64,000 nucleotides of DNA from Ascaris suum (Eukaryota; Nematoda; Chromadorea; Rhabditida; Ascarididae), in assembly GCA_013433145.1 (NCBI GenBank), contig CM024172.1, positions 6,502,553 to 6,566,552 on the forward strand, written 5' to 3'. Every line of letters starts with the position of its first letter. Position 1 is the first letter of the stretch. Both the position numbers and the translations under genes were made by a program. Below are positions 12,001 to 24,600 of the stretch, piece by piece. A model generated the notes under the pieces. It was not told the DNA's origin. It did no database searches and was given only the letters and a program-made list of their open reading frames with translations.

Positions 12001-14157
12001 CCATCTAAAATGAAGCTTTAAAACGACGCCAATAATCTCTTTTGGTTCGTCCAAAGTCAATTACCGCGCCATTGTCTCTCTCAACACAAATAAACTCAGT
12101 GCCTCTGCAGACTTATGTGTACGATTACAGACGCTATTTCGCCTCTGAAAGCTTTGCCTCTGTTTCTTATCGATGAGCTATCATGCTTTTAACGCTTTCA
12201 ATTGAACATTTTTCGTTCTTTAGTTAAGTTACGTGTTTTCCGCTATCAATCACAAATTCGCTTCTTTTAATGATTTGAAATGATATTTTAGTGCAACCTT
12301 TAACTCAGTTAACATTTCCTCGATTGCCATTACTACCTATTTCGCTTCACATCTTTTCTTCCTAGCTATCTCTCGCGTTCGCCGATCCACAACATCAAGC
12401 TCTTCCGGCTCTCTCCTATCTTACGGTCGTATTTTTTTTTACATCACCTCTAGGGGCAGCCATGAAATCTTCCGTTAATGCAGTTACGAACATGAACAAT
12501 CGCTTCTGAACACGGGAGAGGTACCTTGCCCTTGATAATCACTGCCCGGTCTTGCTGCAAACACGTTTCGAGTCTGTCGATGAGCGCGTCCGCACACTGC
12601 TTATATGTGTCGTACCGCTCGACGAGTTCTATGAACTCCGGATTCATTTTGGTTTCCTCTATGTTGTTTACTGCTAGCTTTGTCCACAGACGTCGGATCC
12701 CGCCGCTGCTAACCGCTAGAAGTTAATATGTAGCACACGTATTCGCAAAGTTATATGCGTCCACAGATCTATCCGTCGCCACCCACTCATTCCAATTACC
12801 CGAGGTTATCCTCACTCAAAAGCATCATTGCGGGGTTATAAACTGTCCACAAAAGCCAAAGCCGAAGCTGGATATGCAAAATATCATTTGAAACCCCCAA
12901 CATTGTCGGGACGTTTCACCCGAACAAATTAAGCCACCATTAAGTTAAACCATCGCTCAGCTGAAAACGTCAAACTCATTTTTTTGCACGAACTTATTAA
13001 CCACATTTTGCAGCTTAACTTCTTTTTTTCCTGCAACACGAATGTGCGGTGCCGCTAAGGATTTGCCTTCATGCCCCGGGCATGCGGATTCCTGTCCTTT
13101 CCCAACAATTCAGATGTCCGAACAAAAACCGGAAGATGAAACGCAGAGCAAATAAAATCGGCTGAAAGTCGGCGTCGCGCGGCGCGAAAACCAGCTTTCT
13201 TGTGGTTCGCTGGTTTTTGATTTCGTCGAGGTGCAAGGTCACACTCGTCCAGCTGTCAAACGTCATCATGAAGGGGCAAACTTTTCCGACCGAAAGTTAA
13301 CAAATTGTAGTTCATTGCAGCTTCCAAAAATCCACGATTGAGGTTTTTAGTAAGAATTTCGGTTTGCAATATAAACGTATGTGCCAGAACGAGCTTCCTT
13401 TTAGAAGGTATTAATAAAATAATTCTTGGTAATATTCTTCGAGCTACATAACTTCGAAAATGACTTCCGAAAGCAAAACAGAGCGCAGCTTGAGCTTGTG
13501 CTTCAACTCAAGCTAAAGAGTGTGAGACCTTGTAAGCATTATCAACTGGTGTGTGGAGCAATTGAGGGCACCTTAAAGCTGTATAAGGAGGTCACTCTGA
13601 CGAGTGCGTTCTGGCGGTCACCGGTCGTGTTATAGCGTTTCCCCTGCCCTACGGTTATTAGTTGGGGCACAGCGCAAGGAGGACTCCGAAAATATTGCAA
13701 TGCCCACAAACGGAACTTTTCGTGATAAACAGTAACGCTGTAATCGGGCAGTCGAGAATTTCGCGACATCAGACAATTTTAGAAGACAGTCATATTTCTG
13801 GGTTATCGAGCGAAATTTTTCAACAGGCCAACACTATAAGCCAAGCAACATATGTTCGATTACTGAAAAACTGCCCCTCCTCTCCCACCTAAAACAATTT
13901 GCTGAGCACACTACAAGCCAACACTTAAAACATTTCTTCAGCATTGACAATTATTTGTCGTGAGCTGTTGCGTGAGCATTCCGAACCCCCGCTTCCCTAG
14001 GTGCTCCCTCGCCGGAGGCGATGGATTCCGCAGGGTAGTATCCCCACTCTCGAATCCCATGCCTCTTTGCAGCGTTTCCCTCTTGAAACACTATTTTACC
14101 TCTGATCCTAGTTAAAGCATCTAGTGCACTTCCAATGGCGGCAATCGCTTTCGACAT
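4065..14157 (-). CDS. BAR-domain protein, seven exons, 256 residues
   Basis: Join of 14157-14100, 12658-12525, 9409-9260, 8647-8559, 8349-8311, 6422-6271 and 4213-4065. All phases match and the total is 771 nt including stop. The protein opens with an amphipathic helix ([19 protein letters not shown]) like the H0 helix of N-BAR proteins. Three long charged helices follow: the first around [18 protein letters not shown], the second around [18 protein letters not shown] and [20 protein letters not shown], the last around [20 protein letters not shown]. Length and helix pattern resemble endophilin/BIN-type BAR domains and the expanded small BAR family of nematodes. No SH3 domain is encoded. Such proteins dimerise into a crescent and bind or bend membranes (family knowledge); the specific cargo cannot be told. 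An acceptor (tagctgcag) sits 8 nt upstream of the ATG, as expected for trans-splicing. The weakest junction is exon 6 to exon 7. Confidence 0.62.
5996..6089. repeat. (TA)47 microsatellite
   Basis: Ninety-four nt of uninterrupted AT dinucleotide in the last intron of the BAR gene. The tyrosine/isoleucine ORFs across it are artefacts. Confidence 0.98.
6271..6422 (-). CDS. BAR gene exon 6
   Basis: Acceptor gttgcag, 50 codons including [20 protein letters not shown] and a coiled-coil continuation to KLNQLP. The donor chosen (A|gtatta) matches exon 7 phase. A second possible donor at 6251 would add seven residues but leaves the phase unmatched. Confidence 0.65.
7467..7516. repeat. Inverted repeat, 23 bp arms, 4 nt loop
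   Basis: Arms 7467-7489 and 7494-7516 pair at 21 of 23 positions around loop CGGA. Outer ends are CCGGCATA / TATGCCGG. Lies in the intron between BAR exons 5 and 6. Confidence 0.85.
7520..7550. repeat. Inverted repeat, 13 bp perfect arms, 5 nt loop
   Basis: TTCCACTGAAGAG (7520-7532) pairs perfectly with CTCTTCAGTGGAA (7538-7550) around CTCTC. It starts three bases after the preceding hairpin ends. Confidence 0.9.
7740..8150 (+). mobile_element. Fragment of a CR1/jockey-like non-LTR reverse transcriptase
   Basis: The frame through 7781 reads [20 protein letters not shown], with the YADD catalytic motif of reverse transcriptase palm domains. It continues with a cysteine/tryptophan block (CCNQKWGR) and [15 protein letters not shown], resembling the segment after YADD in CR1-type elements. 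After a stop or frame change a further match, [14 protein letters not shown], is readable. Stops and frame changes show a dead copy. No 5' domain or full ORF remains. The adjacent A-rich stretch near 7695 (aataaataaacaaataaa) could be an old tail. Confidence 0.65.
8311..8349 (-). CDS. BAR gene exon 5 (39 nt)
   Basis: A 39 nt exon with acceptor gttcag and donor AAG|gtgaaa, phase 2 to 2. Encodes [12 protein letters not shown]. Supported mainly because its phases bridge exons 4 and 6 exactly. Confidence 0.55.
8559..8647 (-). CDS. BAR gene exon 4
   Basis: Acceptor cttctttacag, donor AA|gtaaat, 29 codons plus two bases. Encodes a strongly basic helix, [19 protein letters not shown], on what would be the concave membrane-binding face. 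Confidence 0.65.
9260..9409 (-). CDS. BAR gene exon 3
   Basis: Acceptor gcttgcag, donor CAG|gtatat, 50 codons, phase 0 to 0. Contains [15 protein letters not shown] and a long helix ending in NVQRDFQ, equivalent to the ENPYE-like block of nematode BAR proteins. Confidence 0.65.
12525..12658 (-). CDS. BAR gene exon 2 (first helix)
   Basis: Acceptor acatag|AG completes the split codon of exon 1. Encodes 44 codons including [20 protein letters not shown], a helix typical of the start of BAR helix 1. Donor AAG|gtacct, phase 0. Confidence 0.65.
14100..14157 (-). CDS. BAR gene exon 1 (start, H0 helix)
   Basis: Nineteen codons from ATG plus one base; donor G|gtaaaat. Encodes the amphipathic N-terminal helix with hydrophobics at regular spacing (I5, I8, L12, L15, I18). 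Confidence 0.6.
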
Positions 14158-17100
14158 TTTCCAAACTGCAGCTAATTGTTGGGCACCATTGGGCTCGCTA
14201 TAAAACACAATAAATGCGGCTGTAGTCATGTAATCACCACAGCGTCAGCGGTTTGCAAATTGCGCACACCCGCATACACATTTCATTGCGGCATCTCTGA
14301 ACGGTGAGGTTGCACCGTTGGTTCTATGGTTTACAGGTGAAAAATAGTGGAGGAGAAACACACGCACACACATACACAAACATATAAGGCGGTAAAGCAT
14401 AGTTTCGAGTGACAATTTTGGTGCCAGCTTGCGTAGTTCAATGTGCTGTAGGAGCGCTGAATCTTTCGAACTTCATAAAGGCAGCGACAATCCCCTTTCC
14501 AAAAAACGTCGAGTCTATGCTAGCTGCCAAAAGCGTACGCACGCGTTCACACAAACGAGTTCGGCACAAAGCACCCCCCCCCCCCCCTCTCCAAATATGT
14601 CCCCTGGGTGCAGAGAACAAGAAAGAGGACTGCTTCAATGAGAAGAGAATTGCGAAAAAGCTTTCGTGAAAAAGTTAAACGCACAACTTTGCTGCGACAT
14701 CGTAGTCCACAGCCCCCCGCTAACTTCTGTCCATATAGAAATAACGCAATTTCAACAGATGTGAATTTAGCAGTACGCTTTCGCTTGCAGAATCGAAATT
14801 TTTGCGTCAACAGCTTAATGCAAATCTGAGCCTCAACATCAGTAACGAGCGGAAAAGCACGCTTTCTTCGAAACAAAGTTCGCCCGACATGACTTTGATG
14901 GAATACTACAACCTACGACATCATATTAGCATATGAAGCCTGGAAGTCTGACACCAGCTCATGACCGAATGAGTTAGAAAGCGCGCTTTCATGATTTCGC
15001 TTTAAAAGCTTTTATGTGCTATACTAAAATTCGTTACAGCCTCGGTTTGCATACGATCTGACAAGAGGGCTAGTAATTTATCAGATAGGAACCACGTCAC
15101 TCTTATTTATTTCCGCAAAATCGAGAAAACTTCTTATAGCAGACGGCTCAATACGGATGCAAACTAATACCAAAGTGAAGGAAATAGCGTTTAATTTGAT
15201 CGCAGTAAAAAGCTTCTGAATCGGAGCTTTTCTTAGCCCTGCGTTAAAAGGTTCTGGGTCAAAGCTGCTCTGTACTGGAACAGAGCCTGCATCATATTCC
15301 ACATGAGATCTAAGGAAGCCCACAACAATACACCTCACAGAACCTCGTTGGTGCATACATCGCGCCAAACCTCAGCAGCAAAGGTTTCAGCTCATGGGCA
15401 CCCAGAATCAGCTTCCTGTAACGGAAATTTCATATGGAGCATGTTCAGCGTGAATGATGCAAAGTTCGTCGTGGTAAGCTTTGCGGTTGAACTTTCAGCT
15501 CGACCGACTTCTAGGTCACCTAGCATGAGCACCCAAAAGCTTTGGCCTTAAACGACTCGATATGACAATTTCAGGTGCACGTGGTCTGTTCTCCTGGACA
15601 AAGAACAGGCGCTGCGTATTCGCTTCAGCGTGGAACAGTTGTTGTATTCATTCCACCTTGTAATTTGAGAAGCCAACTGGGTTCATCTTCTCCTTCAATC
15701 AGAAAATCGTTTAAAGCCGTTCCTTCTTAGCAAGACTGTATGCTTTAATGAGAAATCAAAGAAGAGCACGGCAATTTTGACCCAACACGCATGCTTCGGC
15801 ACTTCAAGCGCGTAAAATTTCTGGTTCTTGGGGACCGTACAGGAATCCCCAAGATCTGTACAGAGAAATTGAAATTTTTGAGCCAGCAAAGTTCCTTGGC
15901 CACCTTGCAGTTTTCTCTGCAAAAGCAGCGAAATGCGAAAAAAAGATAGATGAGGCTGCAAGAGGTAGCAGGTTACAAACTATAGTTGATGCAATCCCAC
16001 GCAATCAAATTACATTGGAAGCAGCAATTTGGTCAAGAATGACTATGCTGAGCAAACTAGTTCATCGATGCTTGCAGCACCGTTAGCCATTTTTTGCATC
16101 CTCATCCGAGATGCAGTTAAAGCTATCTTTGCGAAAGAAAACAAAAAACACTTCCAGCACTCTCCATTCGGGCAATCTTTCGACATCCAGTCGGAGGTCT
16201 ATTGGGAAGTGGGACAGAGATTTTTGGGAAGAAGACCACATTTGCCCCTATAATTGTCTCCATATATAAAATTCCCTTCCTACAACGGCGTTGACTTCAG
16301 AGATGCCTGTTGATCAGTGGGTCGATGGTCAACGTGAGGGTGCATCTTTTACTTCGTGTTGATTCCGGTCCACTGGCCTAGCGATGCATCCATCGCTCAG
16401 ATTAACTATTTCTTTCTGGCACGTCGCCGCGTCTCACATAAAACAATTCCCACCATTAAAGAATACGTAAATCTTTCCACTAGGTGCTTCCCACCTAAGC
16501 GTACTACTAAAGAGCACAACAGCACATTAAAGCGAATGAATTAATAATCTCGAAATCAAATACGAGCGAGATTATACCATTGTTACATGCGGCGGAAAAG
16601 GGCGGGCTAGTGACAAAGAAGCGTGAGCAGTCATCGAACCAACGCGACGTGGCCAATGAGCGAATTCCCTTGGGTTATATTTGCCGATTTGCTATGCCAT
16701 CTGCTACGCCCTCTCTAGCAAGGCTGCCACGCATACAGTTGTAAGACAGCTCCTTCTATCCCTCTCTCCTCTCCGACAAACCAACTCGGAACCACAGTCA
16801 TCGGTTCAACTGGGCATGCACATGTTCAATGCAATCTGTCCACAGATTTTTTAACTTCAGCTTAGCGATTACGAAGCAGCAAGACGTTTTATTCTTAGCA
16901 AGGCGGATATTACTAAAAGACAAGGATAACGACGAACAAAATTTTGTAATAAGTTTCGAGCACAATGAGGACAACTTTATTAACAAAACACTCATAAATG
17001 GCTCACAATGAACTTATCTACATTCACTAGATTGAAATAAATTAAACAGCGATCAACTACAAGACGCATTCGCACTCATATTTTCAAGGTGCGCAACCTT

Positions 17101-19659
17101 GACAAGCGACTTACAACACACAGCACAGCTCAGAAATTGAGAATCAACAGAGTGACTTTCACTGCAACAAACCGCCTCTTCTCGGTGTATGACCGTTGCC
17201 CTCAAAATATGCACCCACCAAGGTTCTCTGTTGACGAAAACTGCGTCAGGTACTGAGACGCAAAGATCGGTCGAAGTGAAGCTCCTCCATAGATGTTCTT
17301 TCGCTTCTCAAAGGACTGCTAAAGTCAAACACCGGAGAAATAATTAAATACACTAGAGTCTTATGTATTGACACAGACCACAAATGAGATGTACAGATTT
17401 ATAAACGAGATCGACAAACGTGCAATGACAAAAGGCATTTAAGCACTACTGACATAAACGTCCGACGCCGGCTTTAGCAATGGAAATCAGAGCGGGGATA
17501 AAATTATTGAAACCGTCGAGAGAAGACTCAACGGGGCGTCCACTTTAACATGACTACCGAACCTCAACTTTCACAACAGTTTATAGAATGTTTGGAAAAC
17601 CGAGGAGAAATATGGTCCCTAAAATTCACGGGCCTTACAATATTCGCTGCTTACCCCCAGAAGCGCTAAAGCTCTGCACACAATGGAATCTGGACTTAAA
17701 GAGAGGAAAGAAAAGAAACTGAGATGGCGTACCCAGAAAGTACGAATGCAGCGGCATAAGTGTTGCAAAGACATCACCATGCCTATAGAGTTCCGCAGAA
17801 AAAGACTTCTGCGCAAATCCGACACGATGATACACATCCAACTCATACATACGACTACGAGCTCCAGTACGAGTATCGGCTATAAAAGCACTAGCGGCTA
17901 AAAACCAGAAATGCTCAGTCGACTACAGCAAGCATGAGAAACATTCATTATATAAGGTATTCCGTGAATAAAACGGCGAACGTACGCATATAATGGATCG
18001 GCATGTCTGTGCAAAATGAAACACGCAGGATGGGAGAATGAATGGGAACAAGTCAAAAATGCAAAACACTCGTGAAAGAGAATATGTCGCCTTGGATGCA
18101 AGCCCAACAAAGCGAACATAGTGCAACGCGGAAGGTTGCAGCCTCGTGTGGGAAAGAGTTCAACTACTTACACTCTTAGTCGCCCACGCTTTAAGAAGGC
18201 TTACGATATCGGGTGAACTTGCAGAGGCGAGGATTTGCCTCAACAGTTTCCACGTGCGCATAACCAAGACGGCAAACAGCTGCCGCCACAGCCACTGACC
18301 AATTTCTACTTCCACAAGAAAAAGCGCTTTATAACAAACTCTACGACGAAAGTTAAGTGCATCACACTGCCACAGAGAGGCACTGAAGCAGAGACTTTGT
18401 CTCGTAAAATGTTTGCCCTCCTCGTCCGCATTCCGTTTGTTAAGCGTCGTGACACGAGACGAGATGGGCGATTGGTGATCTTCGCTAGATCCTACAGAAT
18501 ATTAAAACGTTTTCAAAACACGCAGAAGTAGTGATGTGGTTTAATCACTGAACCGATTGTGACGTCACACAAATGAAAAAATCAGGAAATTTTGCATCCT
18601 TTCCCGAAGCACTAACATAAAACACGACGCTGAGTGTGCGAGAATTGCTGTACCCCACCATCATACCACCTCGCAGCGTTCCTTCACCTCACACGCATAT
18701 GCAGCCGGCCCGTCTTGAAGCAGCAGTCCGTTGATGAGAATATGAAAATGCACGTGTTTTTACTCAAGTCCGCCAATGTAAAGCTTGCAAGTGAACTTCG
18801 TTGTGCAATGGCGTTCGCCGTTAACATCTATAGTTATATGCACTTCGTATTTCTTTGTTGGCGACAAAGAGCGTCATGAGTTGACTATACTGGATGCCCA
18901 CTAATCGCAAACATAGGCATCGGCACGGAACAGCTAAGCAATGTTCGAATATCGATCGGTGAACTGCAGATGATTTTGTGAGCCTCTCATTTCGCATCAT
19001 AATTTCGAATTTCTGTCACGAGCAAATCACGACAGCAACCGTACTGAAAAGAATTGTCCTTCGAAAGCCTGATAACCTTTCACCATCCCCTCTCCCCTCG
19101 GCTCTCCGAGATGGTCAAATCCCCAAAATATGTCCGAACATCATCACACGACAAAGACCAGTTAAGTTTCAAGTTCATAAAATACTCGGTGCAAAAATTG
19201 CAGTACCGATCTCCACGTCCTCGTTTCTCCAATTCACTCTTCTACGCACTTAACTTTGTAAAATGCTAACAAGGTGACCTAAATCTTTAACAGTGAAGAC
19301 ACAACAAGAATCCTGTCCAACGATGAAAACATTTGAATCGTTCTCCACAATGTGACCCAGCTGAAACTTTCGAATCCATAATCGAAGAAAACAACCGAAG
19401 ACTAATTTTTCCGAAGGAATATCGCACTTCAAAAAATAGAATTAAGTCTTCTAAAGGTGCACTATAGCATAATATCGAAGCACACCATCCAAACCACTCT
19501 GAACAACAATTCAGAGCAATGCCACAGAAAAGCTGCAACTGAACAACAGCGGTTTAGACGGCACATCTACGGGAAACGTCGCAAATGGGTGCACCACGGA
19601 AATATTCAGATAACGCAATCAAACATACAGTATCCCAGAACTACCTTTGGAAAGCACAC
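14158..19659. other. Intergenic region between the BAR gene and the akap-1 gene
   Basis: No exon chain or RNA gene could be supported in 5.5 kb. It contains a C14 homopolymer at 14574-14587. Open stretches here lack paired splice signals. Confidence 0.4.
14574..14587. repeat. C14 homopolymer
   Basis: Fourteen consecutive C (G on the other strand), one of three long G/C homopolymers in the window. Confidence 0.95.
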
Positions 19660-19827
19660 TCAAGATTGAACATCGGCGGCATCGAAATGACTGGACTTAA
19701 GAGGCGCTGCATCGAGATAACTGTGTAACCGCTTCGCTTGTACATGAACGAGTTTTGACGGATCTGCCAACTTCGCGAGCCCAGCCTCCAGCAATACCCG
19801 ATCTACACGCACCACCTGAAACTTTGA
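19660..19827 (-). CDS. akap-1: akap-1 exon 12 (C-terminus and stop)
   Basis: Acceptor gttttacag, stop TGA at 19660-19662. Encodes SKFQVVRVDRVLLEAGLAKL, the last conserved AKAP1 element, then a 35-residue tail. An in-frame acceptor four codons further in is possible. Confidence 0.8.
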   Translation of the reverse strand, partial: SKFQVVRVDRVLLEAGLAKLADPSKLVHVQAKRLHSYLDAAPLKSSHFDAADVQS

Positions 19828-21535
19828 CTGTAAAACAACCGTGGCGGACCCGAATGGAGGAAGCCATTCCCCGGGAAGCAGCATTCCACGGAAATAATTT
19901 CACACTCAAGATATCACAGTTCAGCGCGTGAATTATTCGATTTTCCAATGCCCGACAAAAGTAAAGGAGATAATCAATCCTAGTAGATAAACATCATGCT
20001 CGAGTATTGTAAAACCAAGATTTTGGGATTGCGGCAAGAAGATACACGCAGGCGGATTATACGGGAGTTTAGTACACGAAAAAAATTGATATAAGTGCAT
20101 GTACGCCCATCATCCACGAACAAGCTCACCCCCCCTTCCCCCCCCCTTTTTAATTCGCTGAATTCGCATGTGGATAACGCGATACTGACATTTCAGTCAT
20201 TTGCATTACCGACATTCGTGCCAATGGCACTACGATATTCGTCCACCGATGGTTTCATAAATTTGAAATTCCCGGCATTGTGGAAAACGACAACATGGGC
20301 CCAGTGACATTTGCACCCCGAAACTTCTTTCGGAATTTCATCGTTATCCTACATTTCCACCCCTTTTTTCCCAACAGTAAAGGACGAAAGGTATGCTCCT
20401 ACAAGTAATGAAAGGACGCAGATTTCATAGCAATAGTCAAGCGGTAATGAAATATTCGAACTGCACATGATAAGGAAGAGAATAAGGAGCCAGAGGTCAA
20501 GACAAAAAGATCAGATAGAAAGAAATGAGTCGACGCTAAATGTGCGAGCACTTCGCGTGGATTCAGTTCCAGGTGTTTACCACAAGAACTTTTCGATACT
20601 GCAGACGCAAAACAATGGCGACAGGAAATCACTCAGCCCTGCGGAGTTCGCTAATTGCGCTTCCACCAAGACCTCTACTAACTTCGCTTCATTAAAATAC
20701 GATATGATAAAAATTGCACACAGTTGTGAGTTGTTATAAGGGAAACCACGTTGCATCCAGACAATACTGCCTCATTACTTGAAAGCTCAACCACCCGCCC
20801 CTCCCTCCACCACTTCCCTACCGTAACAAAACCTCATATAGCATACTCTACTCTGATTAATCATATTCTCAGAGGATGGGTCCATATTTAGTGACATTCA
20901 AAAGCCTCAATAAATGAACAGTAGCTGGGCGCATTATTGAGCGTTTTGTGGAAATCACCCAGCAAGACGGAATGAAACAGAATCTTTTTTTTCAGCTGCT
21001 TTTCGGCAGACTCTTCATTTTCACAGGCATTTAGGGACCTGAAAGAGATGCAGAAGTTAACAGAAACTGGCGGTGACATGATGAGGTTTTTAAGAGAGTA
21101 AAACTAAATCAACTTTATTAGGCAAAGGAAACGAAAAGCTGTGTGCGAAAGTCTAGATTCCAGGTAGAATACCCAGAAACTATGAAATGTGAAATCTTGA
21201 ACCATATTTCAGTTCGATATCTACTAATTAAATCTGAAAATTCGTGAACGCATGCCGAGGGTTCTGAAGAGTATCACGTCGCGCTCTTTTGCAACTGTTT
21301 ATAATCTTTAAGAAGCAAACAGCGCAATTCGTTCCGACAACTTTTCATGTTAACCGACTAGAGAACTTTCCACAAAAAGCTCCGCGCAATATATTAATCG
21401 GCCGAAAGTTGAACATATTGGAATTTTTTAGTGAATGACACCAAATCATCAATATGACAGAACAGCCAGAAAATTGGTACCAGAGATCACCCAGACAGCA
21501 AGATGCACACATAATCCTTAATCCCGGAGTTTAAT

Positions 21536-21605
<70 letters not shown>

Positions 21606-24600
21606 GATGTGAACAGACATCGCCATGGCACGCATTGAAAGCGCCAATTCGTAACTCACAGCAATCAGTTGACCTGTCTGAAGTATTCCGAGAAACGGCT
21701 TTCCCCCATATTCTTACTCTCAAAGATGAAAAAGTAACAAGGTAGGGTACGGATGGAGTTCCGGGGAAAATGGATGTGAAAATTTCGGACGAGCGAATGT
21801 CAGCACCTCAAGCGCTAGAAGTACAACTGATAAATCTGTGCCTACGAGAAAAGCAGACATGATAACAGCTTATGAACAATGAATGATTAGTACTGAGGAT
21901 TAAACTTGCCATATTACGCCCATCCTTGCAGAATAATTCTACGAATGGTGTGAAATCCTCGGCACTATATCCGACCACGAATGCCTCCACGGTTCGTCCC
22001 GTCGTCAGCGTCCCGAAAATGTTTGTCGCCGCATCGCTCCAACACAAGGATCCTAAATTTGCTGAGTTGAGACTTTTTTCCAGATGGCCCGCAAACTGCT
22101 TCTCTTTCGCTCATATGGACATGCTGGAATGAGCAAACCCCAGAATTTATCCAGTCGCTTTCACTTTTCACAAAACTACAATAGAAAAAAGATACCGTCG
22201 GCTGGCTCTACATGCGCCGTATAGCATTCGGTCGCTTGAAACGGCAGCGACATAAAGTCGGTCCTGAAAGGATACCTGGAGTTACTTGTTGCCAAACAAA
22301 AGGTTCACATGTTTCGAGTGGATACGCTTTTTTTGGATTTCTAACCCGGAACACATAGTTACAATTAGCAACTAAACGCTCAGTTATCATGAACCTTGAA
22401 AGGGCAAATTTGCTAAAGAGAACACAAAGAGAAGATAAGTGGAATGGATCGGATGCGTGCGAGAAATCGGTAGGAAACATTGCGCCATTACTGCGTAACT
22501 GCGCTACGTACAGGCCCGGAAAAACAAACACGGAAACAAAGTACACAATGGATGAGGCTCTCTGGCACACCCACTCTACCGTGATGTAGGGGCATGATGA
22601 CACCATGTAGTTTACAGAGGGTTGCAATTTGCTGTCTTTGGTCGACATCGTCCGATTATATCAAAACTAGCTTTCATATTTCGACACATGGCGGAAAACG
22701 AGCCTAATCTGGCGAAGGTCGCAACGAGGTAAACGCGAATAACCACCGTAGTCGATGAATCGTATTAACACCTCATCGTGCTCCTCGTAATATGAAATCG
22801 TCACCGCACGGTACCACCCACAATTGGCCGGAGCTGCACACAAGAGACCCGCTGCAAACTACATTCATTGCATCGTATTCCTTTATTAAGCATACGTGAT
22901 CATATGTATGTATTTACTGATTATTAAACCTATTTTTTCAATGAGTGTCACATAAGAAAAACGGAAAATTTTCCACCGCAAACATAGCAGCCTTCCCCGA
23001 CTAGATATGTCGACGAAGATAGATGACTGACCTCGGTCATCGTTATCATCACAGAAATGACGATAGATTATGGTATGACAGCGGCTGCATATGGTAAATC
23101 GTATGGAAGCACGATAAATTCCGACTAACGAGCATGGAAAGGTAATTAGAGGTACGTGGCATGCCAAGAAATTGCGACAGAAAGCACTATATTCGAGTAC
23201 CACAGAGAGGATGGGGGAGCTTGCAGCACAAGAGAGATCCACTCATGCTGAGCCGCGAGGATTTTGCTACCCCACTCCAATAACGCCGCAAGGATCGATT
23301 CATCACTGCGAAGGAAACGCGGAAAAGAGGGCAAGCATAACGAAGGCGTTAGTAGTAACTGAAATCTGAGGAGGACTAAGGGAAGCACAGAAATATGTGA
23401 TAGCGTCCTTTCCGTCTATCTTCTCGCCAGTACCTTGGTAACACCTCGAGTTGGGGAGTGGATGTCCCTGACAGTGCGTACGAATAAGATATTCTGTCCT
23501 TCGTTATATTTTTTACGGCTTTTTCTATTATAAAGGCGTCCATAATAAAAACTTCTAGTTTGAATGTTATAAAGGCCAAATAATGTATTCAGATGTTCGC
23601 GAACTGGACATCAGGCCTTCACCAATAAGGATTTGGCTCTGCCCACATGTCCCACACTCGACAAATTGAGATTTTACACCGAGGCAACGACGACGGAAAG
23701 GTGCTGTATCAGCTGATACTCAACATTGCCATGGAGGAAACTGTGCTGCTTCAAACTCCAATAGACTTTTTTTGCTTAGGATATCGCTCATTCCTTCTAC
23801 AAGGAAGCATGTGCCCAATTTCACTTTGCCTTCGCTATATTGCTGCATTATCTTCTCCGCCGTGCAAATGCATGCTCAGTGCTAGTGAATATATTCACAT
23901 ATAAGAATCAACTGTACCGCTGGCTGACACCACACCATAGCCCAGACGCCCACGCGCACTGCGCGCATAAGATAACCCAAATGCTCATGCAATTCCATAA
24001 CTCATTAGAATGATTCAACACATACGTCCGCATGGTCGCGGCAGCTCAGGAATGCCAATGGCGGTGTTGTAGACTGCCAGCATGTAGAAATTGAGGCGGT
24101 GAAGGGACTCGAACGAAGGATGCGTCGGCTGCTGCACGAAGAAATGCCCTGCGTCGACTATCGAACACACCACCACCTCACACCGAACACCTTCCGGCAA
24201 CATCAGCTGTAAAAACGACGGGCGCACTCCGAATCGCAAGTCTATGAAATCTGGGTCCCGACGGCTTATCTACATGCCACAACGTTGCCACTTTCGTAAA
24301 TGCAGCTGAGACCCATAGACCAAGCTACAACATGGTCTAGCGTGCTGCGATGGAAAACCCATCTGTGTGCATAAGAACACAGCCAAGAACAAGCCGCACT
24401 TGTGACACAACCCGGGTGTAAAAATTCGCCGAATGAGTGCAACAAAGTTTCATGTAGAAGAAAAAACCGCATATCGATCTTAGAAGCATAGAGAATTCAA
24501 TCGCCTCCCTGCACAGTGGCACAAAACTTTCATAACTTCAATGTCTGATTTACTTAACAGCGAAGATATGACTTTTGAAAACAAATGTTGCGAGAGCGCT

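Noticed and set aside
13069..13269. GC-rich minus-strand ORF between BAR exons 1 and 2
   Set aside because: No acceptor/donor pair fits the phase; exons 1 and 2 join exactly without it.
20888..21079. Extra akap-1 exon with acceptor ctctttcag
   Set aside because: In the phase required after exon 11 it stops after two residues; the conserved C-terminal block lies at 19660-19827 instead.
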